The translations under genes and the position numbers were made by a program. 44,809 bases of DNA from Methanobacteriota archaeon (GTDB lineage: Archaea > Halobacteriota > Methanosarcinia > Methanosarcinales > Methanosarcinaceae): NCBI GenBank assembly GCA_030054735.1, contig JASGVX010000034.1, forward strand, positions 1-44,809, given 5' to 3'. Below the pieces are notes generated by a model. The model saw only the letters and a list, made by a program, of their open reading frames with translations, made no database searches and was not told the origin of the DNA. Numbering within the stretch: the stretch's first letter is position 1; each line of letters opens with the position of its first letter. Below, one piece after another: positions 32,641 through 41,800 of the stretch.

Positions 32641-34802
32641 ATTCTCAACTCCACAATATCCATAGCATCTTCAAAGAGCTGCCTGTTAATTTCGATCCCG
32701 AAGTATTTTTTGAGCTTTTCTTCAGGTGGCATCACTGAACCTTCAGAGAGGTAAGTAATGTAGTTTTCATTGAAGGTTTTCGGATCTTCTTTGTATTGTT
32801 TGAAGAGAGAAAGAGTTATTGCCTTTGAAATCGCGTAATTAAAAGTATAGTAGTTGTCTGTAAAGTAGATGTGGTTAATGTCGGCCCATCCCGCAGAGTC
32901 TTCTGTATAATATTCAATGGACTTGCTCCTGTATTCTTTAGCTAAACCTGTCCAGAGAGCGTTGAGTTCAGCTCCGCTGACATTCCCTTTTTCAGAGCAT
33001 AGCTGGTGGGCCTTATATTCGAATTCCGTAATCATGGGCTGGCCGATAAAGTAGCTCTGGTATTCACCTATATGATCGGCAAGCACAGCAACTGCTGTTT
33101 CCTTATCGGAGTTTTCAATAATATAATCAACAAAGAGTTCTTCATTGAAAGTAGAAGGGATTTCCATTTCGTAAATCTGGCCCGAGCAATAGAAATAATC
33201 CGTGAAATTGCCCATAAGATAGAAATGAATTCCATGCCCGAGTTCGTGAGTAAGGGTCTTCTGGTCACCGATAAGGCCGTTATAGTTCATGAAAATCAGA
33301 GAAGGGGACTTCAGGGCACTGAGCCCGTAACAGTAGCCTCCTGGCTGTTTTCCGTGATCGGGGTCAGGATATACATCTATGAAATTACCTGTTACCATTT
33401 TTAAAAATATTTCATTGAAACTGGGGTCCATCTTTGAATAGGATTTCTGGATATCCTGCAAAGCATCTGTGTAAGTATAGTTTTTACCGGGTTGATCCTC
33501 CAACTGCAGCGAAAGATCATAAGGCCTGAGCGTTTCAAGCCCGAGTTTTCTCCTCCTGAACTCGTTATAGTCCTCAAATACATCTTTCCTTTCCTTGAAA
33601 ACCGTGTTCATATCCTCAACCTGGTCTTTTGTAAGGTAAAGGCTGTACAGCCTGGATTCATAAGAGTCCCTGTATTTTAGCTCTCTTGCAACAAGGTCGT
33701 CAAGCCGTGCCTTTTCGGAGTAGAGAGATGCCATTGAGTCAGATTCGGATATAAGGTGGTAAAACAACTTATCATAACACTTTTTCCTGTTTTCTCTGTT
33801 CTGGTCTGTTGAAAGCAGAGTATAGTAGGACTGAGAGTTGACCTGAAATTCTTCCCCGCTCTCAAGAGTTATATTGCCTGCCATAGTGACTTCATTGGTA
33901 ATCTTAGAAAGTGCCTCAGTTTCTAGTTTCATACGCTGATTTCCGATTTCTGCAAGATACACAACCTGGGCTTCATCCACCGGCCTGTGCTCTATAAACC
34001 TCATATAGTTTGCTTCAAAGAAAGGCCGATACATTTCAAGCCCAGGTTCTTCGGAAAAGAGCCTTTCCCACTCATCTTTATTGAGCGAGGACAATTTTAC
34101 GGTTGCAAATGCAGTGGCTTTATTGTGTTCTGTTAGCAGGTCCTGAGATTCAGCAAGAAGAGAATTAAAAAACTGATCATTAACGTTTTTACTTTGCTGA
34201 GTGTATGCATAAATATAGAGAACCTCAATAGATTTTGAAAACTCTTTTTCAGTTTCCAGATAATCAAGTAAAATAATGCCGGATAAATTCTCAAACTCCG
34301 GACGGAAAGTCGTATTTATTTCTTTTGATCTCTCTTTTAACATCTCAAGTTTTTTAAGTGCATCGTCCTTGCTCTTGAAAAGATATGAATCATTCCATTC
34401 CGTAGTAATCTTTTCAGGATCAAGCTCTTCAACCTTAACCGTGAATGTAGCTATTTTTTTATCCCCTTTGCTTGAAGCCATCAGTTTGTAAGTCGTTGTT
34501 TCATAAGGAGATACAGAAAAAGATCCCTTTGAATTTACGGCTCCGATATCAGGTTCTATACTAACATTCGTTGCCCCTGAAACATCCCAGCTTAAAACAG
34601 AAAGTTCTCCTGGTTTGATAATTTCAGGATCTGCATCGAAAAAATTAATCCCCACTGCTGATGCAGGGTACATGACTTTAAGGGCAATGGCTACAATGGC
34701 TATACACAGGATGATAGCAAATAACTTAATGGCTTTTGGCAATGAGCTCCATGAAGTTCTAACGTGATCCAGCACTGACTTTTTATTGTCCTTTTCATCC
34801 AT
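32610..34802 (-). CDS. Membrane-anchored M3 oligoendopeptidase (Ig-anchor/PepF chimera)
   Basis: The 730-residue protein has a fused architecture. Residues 1 to ~122 repeat the N-terminus of the neighbouring Ig-like protein (cytosolic tail, membrane helix ~20-45, first Ig-like domain). From ELDPEKITTEWNDSYLF onward it is a complete M3-family oligoendopeptidase F, with zinc motif HELGH in THELGHGIHF near residue 518 and downstream Glu candidates in FNEELFVDYI. M3 enzymes cut short peptides and are usually cytosolic. Here the anchor predicts an extracellular, membrane-tethered peptidase, perhaps for nutrient peptides or surface proteins. The start is the ATG after GGGGGGTTTATTT; an ATG 8 codons upstream lies before that site. 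Zinc ligands are intact, so it should be active. Confidence 0.9.
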   Translation of the reverse strand: MDEKDNKKSVLDHVRTSWSSLPKAIKLFAIILCIAIVAIALKVMYPASAVGINFFDADPEIIKPGELSVLSWDVSGATNVSIEPDIGAVNSKGSFSVSPYETTTYKLMASSKGDKKIATFTVKVEELDPEKITTEWNDSYLFKSKDDALKKLEMLKERSKEINTTFRPEFENLSGIILLDYLETEKEFSKSIEVLYIYAYTQQSKNVNDQFFNSLLAESQDLLTEHNKATAFATVKLSSLNKDEWERLFSEEPGLEMYRPFFEANYMRFIEHRPVDEAQVVYLAEIGNQRMKLETEALSKITNEVTMAGNITLESGEEFQVNSQSYYTLLSTDQNRENRKKCYDKLFYHLISESDSMASLYSEKARLDDLVARELKYRDSYESRLYSLYLTKDQVEDMNTVFKERKDVFEDYNEFRRRKLGLETLRPYDLSLQLEDQPGKNYTYTDALQDIQKSYSKMDPSFNEIFLKMVTGNFIDVYPDPDHGKQPGGYCYGLSALKSPSLIFMNYNGLIGDQKTLTHELGHGIHFYLMGNFTDYFYCSGQIYEMEIPSTFNEELFVDYIIENSDKETAVAVLADHIGEYQSYFIGQPMITEFEYKAHQLCSEKGNVSGAELNALWTGLAKEYRSKSIEYYTEDSAGWADINHIYFTDNYYTFNYAISKAITLSLFKQYKEDPKTFNENYITYLSEGSVMPPEEKLKKYFGIEINRQLFEDAMDIVELRIQELKKLEST

Positions 34803-35169
34803 AAATAAACCCCCCGAAACCTGCAAATCAGTATAGAGCAGTCAGTTATCGCCGAAAAATCATTTTATCGTGAAGGGAAGAATCGGCTTTAGAGCTTTAT
34901 TCGAAAATAATCATTATTAAAAACTTGATATATAACTCTGGTTTCCCATATTAATTTTCAGGTTTAGACGTCCAGAATCCTTATTCAAGACTATAGCTGA
35001 CGCTTCATGCTGTGCAGATTATTAATTATACAGTTTTAAAGCCGAAGCAAAGTTTGTAATAATTGTTAAATAGTACCATATATATTAATTTTGGCTTATA
35101 CTTTTAAAATATAATAAAAGATTTCTTAAATAAGTGGGTACTTGTGCTTGAATTCACAAAAAAATTCCT
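34417..35169 (-). repeat. 750-bp segmental duplication, copy 2
   Basis: This is the same sequence as 31631-32378 in the same orientation, here feeding the M3 peptidase gene. It carries the same TATA box, the run of C's that becomes the ribosome-binding site, and ~125 codons of anchor and Ig-like domain. The inner edge is the junction with the peptidase body; the outer edge meets the 20-bp array at 35171. Confidence 0.93.
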
Positions 35170-35170
35170 T

Positions 35171-35288
35171 TCAAGATTATTCAGTTTTTTTCAAGTTTAT
35201 TCAGTTTCTTTCCAGCTTATTTAGTTTCTTTCCAGCTTATTCAGTTTCTTTCCAGCTTATTCAGTTTTTTTCAAGTTTATTCAGTTTC
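35171..35288 (-). repeat. 20-bp tandem array, sister of the 32541 array
   Basis: Six 20-bp units such as TCCAGCTTATTCAGTTTCTT occur. The shared core with the array at 32541-32640, and the equal position relative to the duplicated segments, show it was copied with them. Its right end overlaps the stop codon of the PepF remnant. Confidence 0.9.
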
Positions 35289-35369
35289 AACGTCCATGCT
35301 GTTGAAAAGATAAGAAATATTCCATTCCATAGTAATCTCTTCAGGATCAAGTTCTTTATTTTGTCCCAT
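35277..35369 (-). pseudogene. 30-codon remnant of a PepF (M3 peptidase) gene
   Basis: The minus strand encodes MGQNKELDPEEITMEWNISY, then LFNSMDVETE and a stop. From ELDPE on it matches the chimera's ELDPEKITTEWNDSYLFKSKDDA, so this is the start of a peptidase gene. After FNSMD the frame jumps straight into the 20-bp tail array that normally follows the peptidase stop. The middle ~570 codons are therefore deleted. It is preserved as a minigene with its own ATG, and supplies the ancestral, unanchored N-terminus. Confidence 0.75.
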
Positions 35370-35716
35370 TAAATCCTATCCCCTCATATCTATCAATTTG
35401 TTACTTAAACACAGTTCATATGACTGAGAGTATATACAAACTGATTCATATTTAACCTGATGTCAAAAATCAATTAAAAACGAAATCGAAATTTAAATTC
35501 ACAGCACAGGTCTGTTTTGTAAAAGTAAGAAGGTTTGCTGGATAAAGGTTAAGAAGGCTGTTGAACAAGGTTAAGAATACTGCTAAGCAAGGTTCAGAAT
35601 ATGCTGAACAAAGGTTAAGAAGCACGATCAAAAGAGAAAGGTTCTTCAGGTCATTATTTATACATGCTCCTTCATTAAGTGCTTTAGAAAAGATTAGTTC
35701 TTGAAAGGTAAATTCT
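35370..35716. other. Intergenic region with 22-bp repeats
   Basis: This lies between the PepF remnant and the TM2-like gene. Its main content is the repeat at 35547-35634; the remainder is AT-rich without recognised features. Confidence 0.4.
35547..35634 (+). repeat. 22-bp degenerate tandem repeat
   Basis: Four consecutive 22-bp units of the form GGTTAAGAATACTGCTAAGCAA occur, diverged from each other but in register. They lie 83 bp upstream of the TM2-like gene. Confidence 0.75.
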
Positions 35717-35926
35717 ATGAACTATTGTAGAAAAACACATGGAGTTCCCGCCCTATTTTCTTTTTTCGTACCCGGTCTGGGTCAGCTTGTAAAGGGACAG
35801 ATTTTAAAGGCGCTTTTCATCTGGATAGCTTTCGCGCTTGCCGGAGCCTTACATATTATCGGATTTGGATTTTTAATATGTACGGTTATATGGGTCTGGC
35901 AGATTTATGATGCATATAACGCCTGA
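35717..35926 (+). CDS. Small TM2-like membrane protein
   Basis: The 69-residue product has a basic N-terminus, FVPGLGQLVKGQILKALFIW and a second hydrophobic segment (IIGFGFLICTVIWVWQIYDA) ending YNA. Two helices joined by a short turn with the GLGQ..KGQ motif and a terminal W..Y.AY are typical of TM2-domain or related small proteins. Function is unknown for most. The GAAAGG 11 bp upstream is a weak ribosome-binding site. It stands alone. Confidence 0.75.
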   Translation: MNYCRKTHGVPALFSFFVPGLGQLVKGQILKALFIWIAFALAGALHIIGFGFLICTVIWVWQIYDAYNA

Positions 35927-36104
35927 TAATTGCATCAGATATATCAATATTTATCAATATCTATCAAATTGATAGAAAAAATATGATTTTGAGAAGGTGA
36001 GTGAGTAAGCGAATGATCCCCTTTTCAAAATTGGGAATGTCATCCTTAAGTCTACCAAAAAAGCACTCTCTATCAAAACATTATCAAACAAGCCCTAAAA
36101 TTTA
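35927..36104. other. Short spacer
   Basis: 178 bp containing repeated TATCAATATTTATCAATATC. No gene is supported; an ORF from 36001 lacks family features and runs antisense into the phosphatase gene. Confidence 0.35.
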
Positions 36105-36659
36105 TCAGTATTTTCTTATCATTTCTGCCTGCCATTTGGTCTCCGGCCACCCTCTAAATCTTCTGTACATATTTATTTCGTTAAGATAATTCACTACCTC
36201 ATCCGCCGAAAAACCAAGGTCTTTGAGTACACATCCGAGAACTGTGCCTGTTCTGCCTCTGCCTCCTATGCAATGGACAACGATTCCTTCTCCTTCATCC
36301 ATTTTATCTCTTATAACAGCAGTTGCCTGTCTGACGAGCCTTTCCTCCCTTTCAGGGTCAACCGGTCTATAACCATGACTAAGATTTTCTAAGTCTGCAG
36401 AGAACAGCACTTTGAGAGGATATGGGTCGTAATAAACCGCTAAACTGCTGAGACAGACTACATTTGAAAAACCAGCTTCGCCAATTTTTTCCCACGGCGT
36501 AGACATCCCAGGACGAGACATGCCAGCAAGAAGAACAGGCTCTTTAAGTACAACATAGAAATTCAGTGGAATTTGGATACCTTCTATTGAAGGCATCTCC
36601 CTGGGGCTTAATAAAGGGGGCATGATGCTAAGATTATGGGAGGAGATATAAATTTTCAT
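36105..36659 (-). CDS. Protein-tyrosine/dual-specificity phosphatase
   Basis: The 184-residue cytosolic protein carries the phosphatase signature VHCIGGRGRTGTVLG near residue 125, with nucleophilic Cys and phosphate-binding Arg in CX5R. An upstream Asp in the EEGEGI/DPEREER region may act as general acid. The N-terminus MPPLLSPREMPSIEGIQIPL after the first 13 residues may be an alternative start. It is a cysteine-dependent phosphatase, probably on phosphotyrosine or phosphoserine; the target is unknown. Its 5' side faces the large nested inverted-repeat element, whose copy D promoter points toward it. Confidence 0.85.
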   Translation of the reverse strand: MKIYISSHNLSIMPPLLSPREMPSIEGIQIPLNFYVVLKEPVLLAGMSRPGMSTPWEKIGEAGFSNVVCLSSLAVYYDPYPLKVLFSADLENLSHGYRPVDPEREERLVRQATAVIRDKMDEGEGIVVHCIGGRGRTGTVLGCVLKDLGFSADEVVNYLNEINMYRRFRGWPETKWQAEMIRKY

Positions 36660-36690
36660 CTATTCATTTGTGAGGACTGGAAGGTTATAG

Positions 36691-36816
36691 CCTACATTCG
36701 GAAGGTCGACATTAAAAATTAGAACATTTTCCCTGATCCTGTTTCATGCTATCCTCTAGATAGAAATGAGATTGAAGCTTGGTTAATATGTGGATCAACT
36801 ATCACCACATATATAA
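36691..36816 (+). repeat. Promoter-like repeat family, copy C
   Basis: The copy begins CCTACATTCGGAAGGTCGAC, contains TAGAAATGAGATTGAA and the hairpin, and is cut right after ACATATATAA by the inner element. It matches copies B and D. It points rightward, toward the nuclease gene at 37546. Confidence 0.8.
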
Positions 36817-37265
36817 CCTTAACTCCAACTTTTTATGGGGAATATAATAGAGCTTTTCATGAAAAACATGTTTTTCAACAACAAGCGCTAGAAAGCCAAA
36901 AGAATAGTAGTTTACTTCATAAATTATTCCCATAATTTTCGAATGTTCGATAAAAAATTAAAACTGTAAATGCTTTTGTAGCCAAAACTAAAGAGAAATA
37001 AAACCATTTCTTCCTCAAATTTCTTCTAATCTTTAGTAAAATCATTAAGTTTACGAAAACTACAGATTTAATTTATTGGAAAACTGATTTATTTTCAAAT
37101 GCAATTGACTTGATTACGGAAAAGCACATGTTTGATATATCCCCTATTGAGTAAGGATATATTTTTCATCCATTTTTTCATCAAAATCACAATCAAAAGG
37201 ACTGAAAGAACTTATAAAATATATATTGATTTTAGTGTATTCCATACAAAAAGTCGGAGTTAAGG
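36817..37265. mobile_element. 449-bp non-coding element with CCTTAACTCC terminal inverted repeats
   Basis: The left end is CCTTAACTCCAACTTTTTAT; the complement of the right end is CCTTAACTCCGACTTTTTGT. GGAAT follows shortly on both. I find no protein-coding frame inside. It separates repeat copies C and D. It behaves like a MITE or the shell of a deleted insertion sequence. Confidence 0.65.
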
Positions 37266-37439
37266 TTAATAATATCTCATGCTAAACTTTTATGAAAAAA
37301 TGATTCAGTATTTATATATGTGGTGATAGTTGAACCACATGTTAACCAGCTTTTAATCTCATTTCTAGACAGGGGATACCATAAAACGACATCAAGAAAA
37401 ATGTTCTGATTTTTAATGTCGACCTGCCGAATCTAGGAT
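37266..37439 (-). repeat. Promoter-like repeat family, copy D (inverted)
   Basis: On the minus strand it reads TCCTAGATTCGGCAGGTCGAC, then TAGAAATGAGATTAAAAGC, the hairpin and TATATAAATACTG, as in copy B. It faces copy C, so the two form long inverted arms around the 449-bp element. It keeps ~45 bp downstream of the TATA box that copy C has lost. Confidence 0.8.
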
Positions 37440-37512
37440 TAATTTTAAAAATCTGTTTCAGAAGCCTTCAAACCAAAATATTTAATTGCTTTAAAAATAT
37501 ACAGATGTTCGT

Positions 37513-37526
37513 ATAAATATAATATA
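37513..37526 (+). promoter_or_regulatory. TATA box for the YhaO/YhaN-like operon
   Basis: TATAAATATAATAT lies just before an ATG at 37528. A start site 25 bp downstream would fall after that ATG, so the next in-frame ATG (37546, with AGGGGC upstream) is the likelier translation start. Confidence 0.5.
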
Positions 37527-37545
37527 TATGTTAGGGGCATCTCCA

Positions 37546-38859
37546 ATGAAAAATAGAAATAAGTCGGCAGGCTCTGGCATGAATGGAATTTTGAGTTTTG
37601 TCCATGCTGCGGATCTACACCTTGACAGCCCATTTACAGGAATTTCCGGGATTGACCCGGAGCTGGGAGAAAGGCTCTCTAAAGCTACTTTTCAGGCTTA
37701 TGAAGCTATTATCGAACTCTGTATGGCTGAAGAGGTTGACTTCCTGCTTATCGCAGGGGATGTGTACGACAGTGCCGACAAGAGCCTTTATGCACAGGTC
37801 AAATTTATAGAGGGTCTCCGGAAGCTTGAAACTGCCGGGATTCAGGTTTTTATCTGCCATGGGAACCATGACCCTCTTGACGGCTGGTCGGCAAGCCTGA
37901 AATGGCCCGGAAACGTGCACGTTATGAGTGGGGACGGGGCCGAAGCAGTGGAATTCAAAAAAGAAGGGAAAACGGCCGCCGTTATCGTTGGGATGAGCTA
38001 TCCTGAACAGCACATAATGAAAAATCTTGTGAGAGGCTTCCAAAAAAAAGAAGACGACTGGCCATTTACTATAGGGCTCCTGCACTGCAGTGTGGGAAGC
38101 AACCCGGAACATGCACCGTACGCACCCTGTACCCTGCAGGACCTCAGGGAGACCGGCTACGACTACTGGGCCCTGGGCCACATCCACACTCCTTCTATAA
38201 TTTGTAAAGAAGCCCCCACTGTGATATATCCAGGCAACCCTCAGGGCAGGCATCCCGGAGAGCTTGGGGAGAGGGGTTGCTTTCTTGTGGATGTATCTTC
38301 AGGAGGAGCCATATCTACAAGGTTCATCGAGACCGACTCTGTCCGCTGGCATATCAGGGAAATTTCCATAGAAGGCCTGGAAAAAGAAGGGGAACTGATA
38401 GAAGAACTTCAAAGCCAGCTTGATGACATAAGAGAAAACGTCGGGGGAAGGTCTGTGATTTGCAGGCTGGTCCTCAGCGGAAGGGGACCACTGCACCATA
38501 ATATCAGGGAAGGATGTTTTCTTGAGGAGATCCTCCACCTGCTGAGGGAAGAAGAAATCCTGAGCCGGCAGTTTGTTTGGGTAGAGCGTATTGAAGACGA
38601 AACACGCATTCCCATAGAAAGAGAGGACCTTCTCAAAAGGGAAGATTTTGTTGGAGACCTGGTTAAAATCGTGGAGGGACTGAAGACAGATAAAACGGCT
38701 CTTGATGAATTCCGGGAAAACCTTGCTCCTCTCATGAATTCCAGGAATGGAAGAAAGCTCATTTGTAATATTGACGATGAAGAGATGAACACCCTGCTTC
38801 AGCGCGCTGAAAATATCCTGCTTGACGCCCTGCTCACAGAGGAAGACCATGGAAATTAA
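37546..38859 (+). CDS. SbcD/Mre11-like nuclease, YhaO type
   Basis: The 437-residue product is a calcineurin-like phosphoesterase of the DNA-repair exonuclease group. Metal-binding motifs are ADLHLDSPF (I), AGDVYDSADK (II), CHGNHDPLDG (III) and, later, ALGHIHTP (V). The wording DLHLDSPF, where classical SbcD has DxHxG, and the paired gene's structure place it with YhaO rather than the Mre11 of Mre11-Rad50. The start at 37546 was chosen over 37528 from the TATA position. The last codons overlap the next gene by 11 bp, so the two proteins are made together and probably form a complex. Confidence 0.88.
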   Translation: MKNRNKSAGSGMNGILSFVHAADLHLDSPFTGISGIDPELGERLSKATFQAYEAIIELCMAEEVDFLLIAGDVYDSADKSLYAQVKFIEGLRKLETAGIQVFICHGNHDPLDGWSASLKWPGNVHVMSGDGAEAVEFKKEGKTAAVIVGMSYPEQHIMKNLVRGFQKKEDDWPFTIGLLHCSVGSNPEHAPYAPCTLQDLRETGYDYWALGHIHTPSIICKEAPTVIYPGNPQGRHPGELGERGCFLVDVSSGGAISTRFIETDSVRWHIREISIEGLEKEGELIEELQSQLDDIRENVGGRSVICRLVLSGRGPLHHNIREGCFLEEILHLLREEEILSRQFVWVERIEDETRIPIEREDLLKREDFVGDLVKIVEGLKTDKTALDEFRENLAPLMNSRNGRKLICNIDDEEMNTLLQRAENILLDALLTEEDHGN

Positions 38860-41800
38860 TGCCATTTATATCGACGGATTCGGCAAATTTTGCAGGCTGT
38901 CTTTGGAAGACCTGCCCTCAGGCCTGGTCATATTCACAGGAGCAAATGAGGCAGGGAAGTCAACATTATTCACATTTATAAGGAGGATGTTTTTTGGCAT
39001 CCCCAGCACAAGGCTCTATAACCCCTATCCCCCGTTTGAAGGAGGCCAGCATGGGGGGAGGCTTGTAGTTATTGATTCTTCCAGAGACCGCTGGGTCATA
39101 GAGAGAAATGGAGGCCGGAAAGATGACGTTAAAGTTGTGCTGCCAGATGGAAATACAGGGGGCAGAACCGAACTCCTCAAACTCCTGGGCCATGCGGACA
39201 GAAACGTCTTTGAAAACATCTATGCCTTTGGCCTTGAAGAGCTTCAGAGTTTTGAGACCCTGAAGGACCAGAGCATCAACAGTAAACTCTATAGCGCGGG
39301 CACAGGAGTTGGAGTATCCATTCCCGGGCTGATAGAGTCCATCAACAGCAGGGAAAGCAGCCTGTACAAAAACAGGGGCATCAAACCACGTATAAATATG
39401 CTGTTCAGGGAAATCGGGAAAATTGACGAAAAAATTGCTGAAATTGAAGGGGCACAGAAACAATACGATTCACTTAATTTTGAACTGGAACAGAAGACCA
39501 GGGATATTGACCAGTTAAAAGAAAAGTCTCAGAAAATACAGAAAAAATTAAACCGCATTCGTAACCTGCTTTCCGTATGGGAAGACTGGAGGGTACTGCA
39601 GGAGTCAAAAACCGCCCTTGAAGGCTTACCAGGACTTGAAAGTTTCCCGGAAAATGGGGAAGAAAAACTTGCGAGGCTTCAGGAGAGAATTGAAGAAATA
39701 AGGGAGATCATTTCCGGGCTGGAGCAGGAACTGGAGAAAAATGCCCTTACAAAAAAAAGTATTTCTCCGGACGAGAGGCTTCTTGGGCAGAAAGATGCTG
39801 TACTGGAACTGGAAAGCGAGATTGGGAAGTACAGGTCAGAAGTACAATTGCTCCCAACCCTGAAAATGAAACTCAGTCAGGAAAAAGAAGGGCTTTACGC
39901 TCTCCTTCTGGAGCTGGGCCCTGCCTGGGATGAGGAGGCTCTGGACTGCTTTGACCGTTCTATCCCTGCAAAGGAAAGCGTCCTCCAGATGCGGAGGTCA
40001 GTAGAGAAAATTGAGGATAAAATAACAGAGACCGAAAACGACCTCAAACAGGTCCTTAACAGTATCGAGCGGACCCAGCAGGAAAAAGGTGTTTTTGAAG
40101 AAAGCCTTCTGGCGCACAGAGACAGGGTAATCGGACTTGGAAACGGGATAGAAAAATACAGAGCAGATAAAGATTTCCTGATTTCAGGGGCTCAGGAAGT
40201 TCAGACCAGAAAAAACGAACTGGGGAAGACCCTGTCAGAGCTCGGGAAGGGCTGGGACGAAAGCACCCTTGCCGGCTTTGAGCATTCAAACTCTTCAAAG
40301 GAAAACGTGTTCAGGAAACGGAGGGAAATTGAAGAATCGGAAAAAATAATTGAGAGGTTACGCGACAGGCTTGGACTTGCCCTTGTAGAAATCAAAGAAG
40401 TCCGTGGGGAAATCGAAGCCCTTGAAAAAGAGCTTCGGGCCTTTTCAAACCTTCCCGGTCCGGATGAGGTAAAACAGGGGCTTGAGGCCGTAAGCTACAT
40501 AAGAGTAAAGTACTCCCTCCTCAGGGAAAAGGAAATCGAACTCAAAAACCTGGAAAAAGACCTGGAAAAAGAAGAGATGCTTTTTGCAGAGTTAAGGCCC
40601 CAGGCCGCTGTACATGAGGCTCCCCTCTGGCCTGCGGGAATGATTCTTTTTGCAGGTGTTATAGGCTTTGCTTTTGGGTACATGAACGATGCACTGCTTT
40701 CCGGGCTTGTCATATTTTTCCTCCTTTTTGCCACTTCTGTTGCATACTTCCTGAAAGCAAAAAAACAGTCTACCAGTTTTCCTGCCTGGGAGGATAAACG
40801 CCCGGATATAGAACCAAGAAAACAGAAAGCTCAGGGCTTAAAAGAAGAGCTGTCAGGAGAGATTGTTAGACTGAAAAAGGACATAAAAAGCCGGGCAGAA
40901 AAGTGCGGGTTTGAAGATATTCCTGACCCTTCTCTGCTGGAACAGAAAGCCAGTGGACTTCAAAGGGCTATGTTTGATCTGAAAACTGCCGGAGGGCTGC
41001 GTAAGAGGAAGGAAAATCTCCAGAAGAAGCTGGAAAATCTTTGTACCAGTTACAGGGAACTTGAAGGCAAGTTAAGGGACGGAGAAGAAGAGCAGAAAAA
41101 AGTTATCAGGGAATGGAATGAGTGGCTTCTTTCCTCAGGGCTTGACCCGGGTCTTTCCCCCGAGCATGTGCTTGAGATTCTTTCCGTTATCACGGCCTGC
41201 ATGGAAAAGCAAAAAACGATTGCGGAACTGAAAAATCAGTTAACGCTCAAAGAAGAGGCCGTTAAAAATTACGAAAAGGAAGCTTTTGGCGTTCTTGAAG
41301 CCTGTGGCAGGCCCGTTTCAGGAATTTCACTTGAAGGCGAAATAGCAAAGCTCAGAGAGGACGTAAGTTTTGCATATAACCAGGCAGAAAGGATGAAAAA
41401 ACTTAAATTTGAATCCGAAGGCTTTAATCGTAAAAAAGAAGAGCTGGAGGAAATGCTCCGTGAGGAGAAAAAGGAAAGGGACTCCCTGTCCGAAAAGTGG
41501 ACCCTCTGGCTTGAGTCTTATGGGCTCGACCCATCACTTTCCGTAGAAAGCGTACTTGAAATCTTTTCAGTGATCAGGACATGCTTTGACAGGCAGCGGG
41601 CAATACGGAGCCTTGAAGAACAGATAGCTTCCGGAAGAGCTTCGATAGAAGCTTATGAAGCAAAGGTGACCGCAGCCATGCAGGAATGCGGCAGTCCTCT
41701 TTCCGGACTTTCTTTTGACACTCAGGTTGAAAAACTCCGTTCAGACCTTGAAAAGGCATCAGATGAAGCAAGAAGCCTGCAGCAGCTGAAAACAAAATCA

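Noticed and set aside
37615-38253. 212-codon minus-strand ORF
   Set aside because: It is antisense to the nuclease gene with all phosphoesterase motifs in place.
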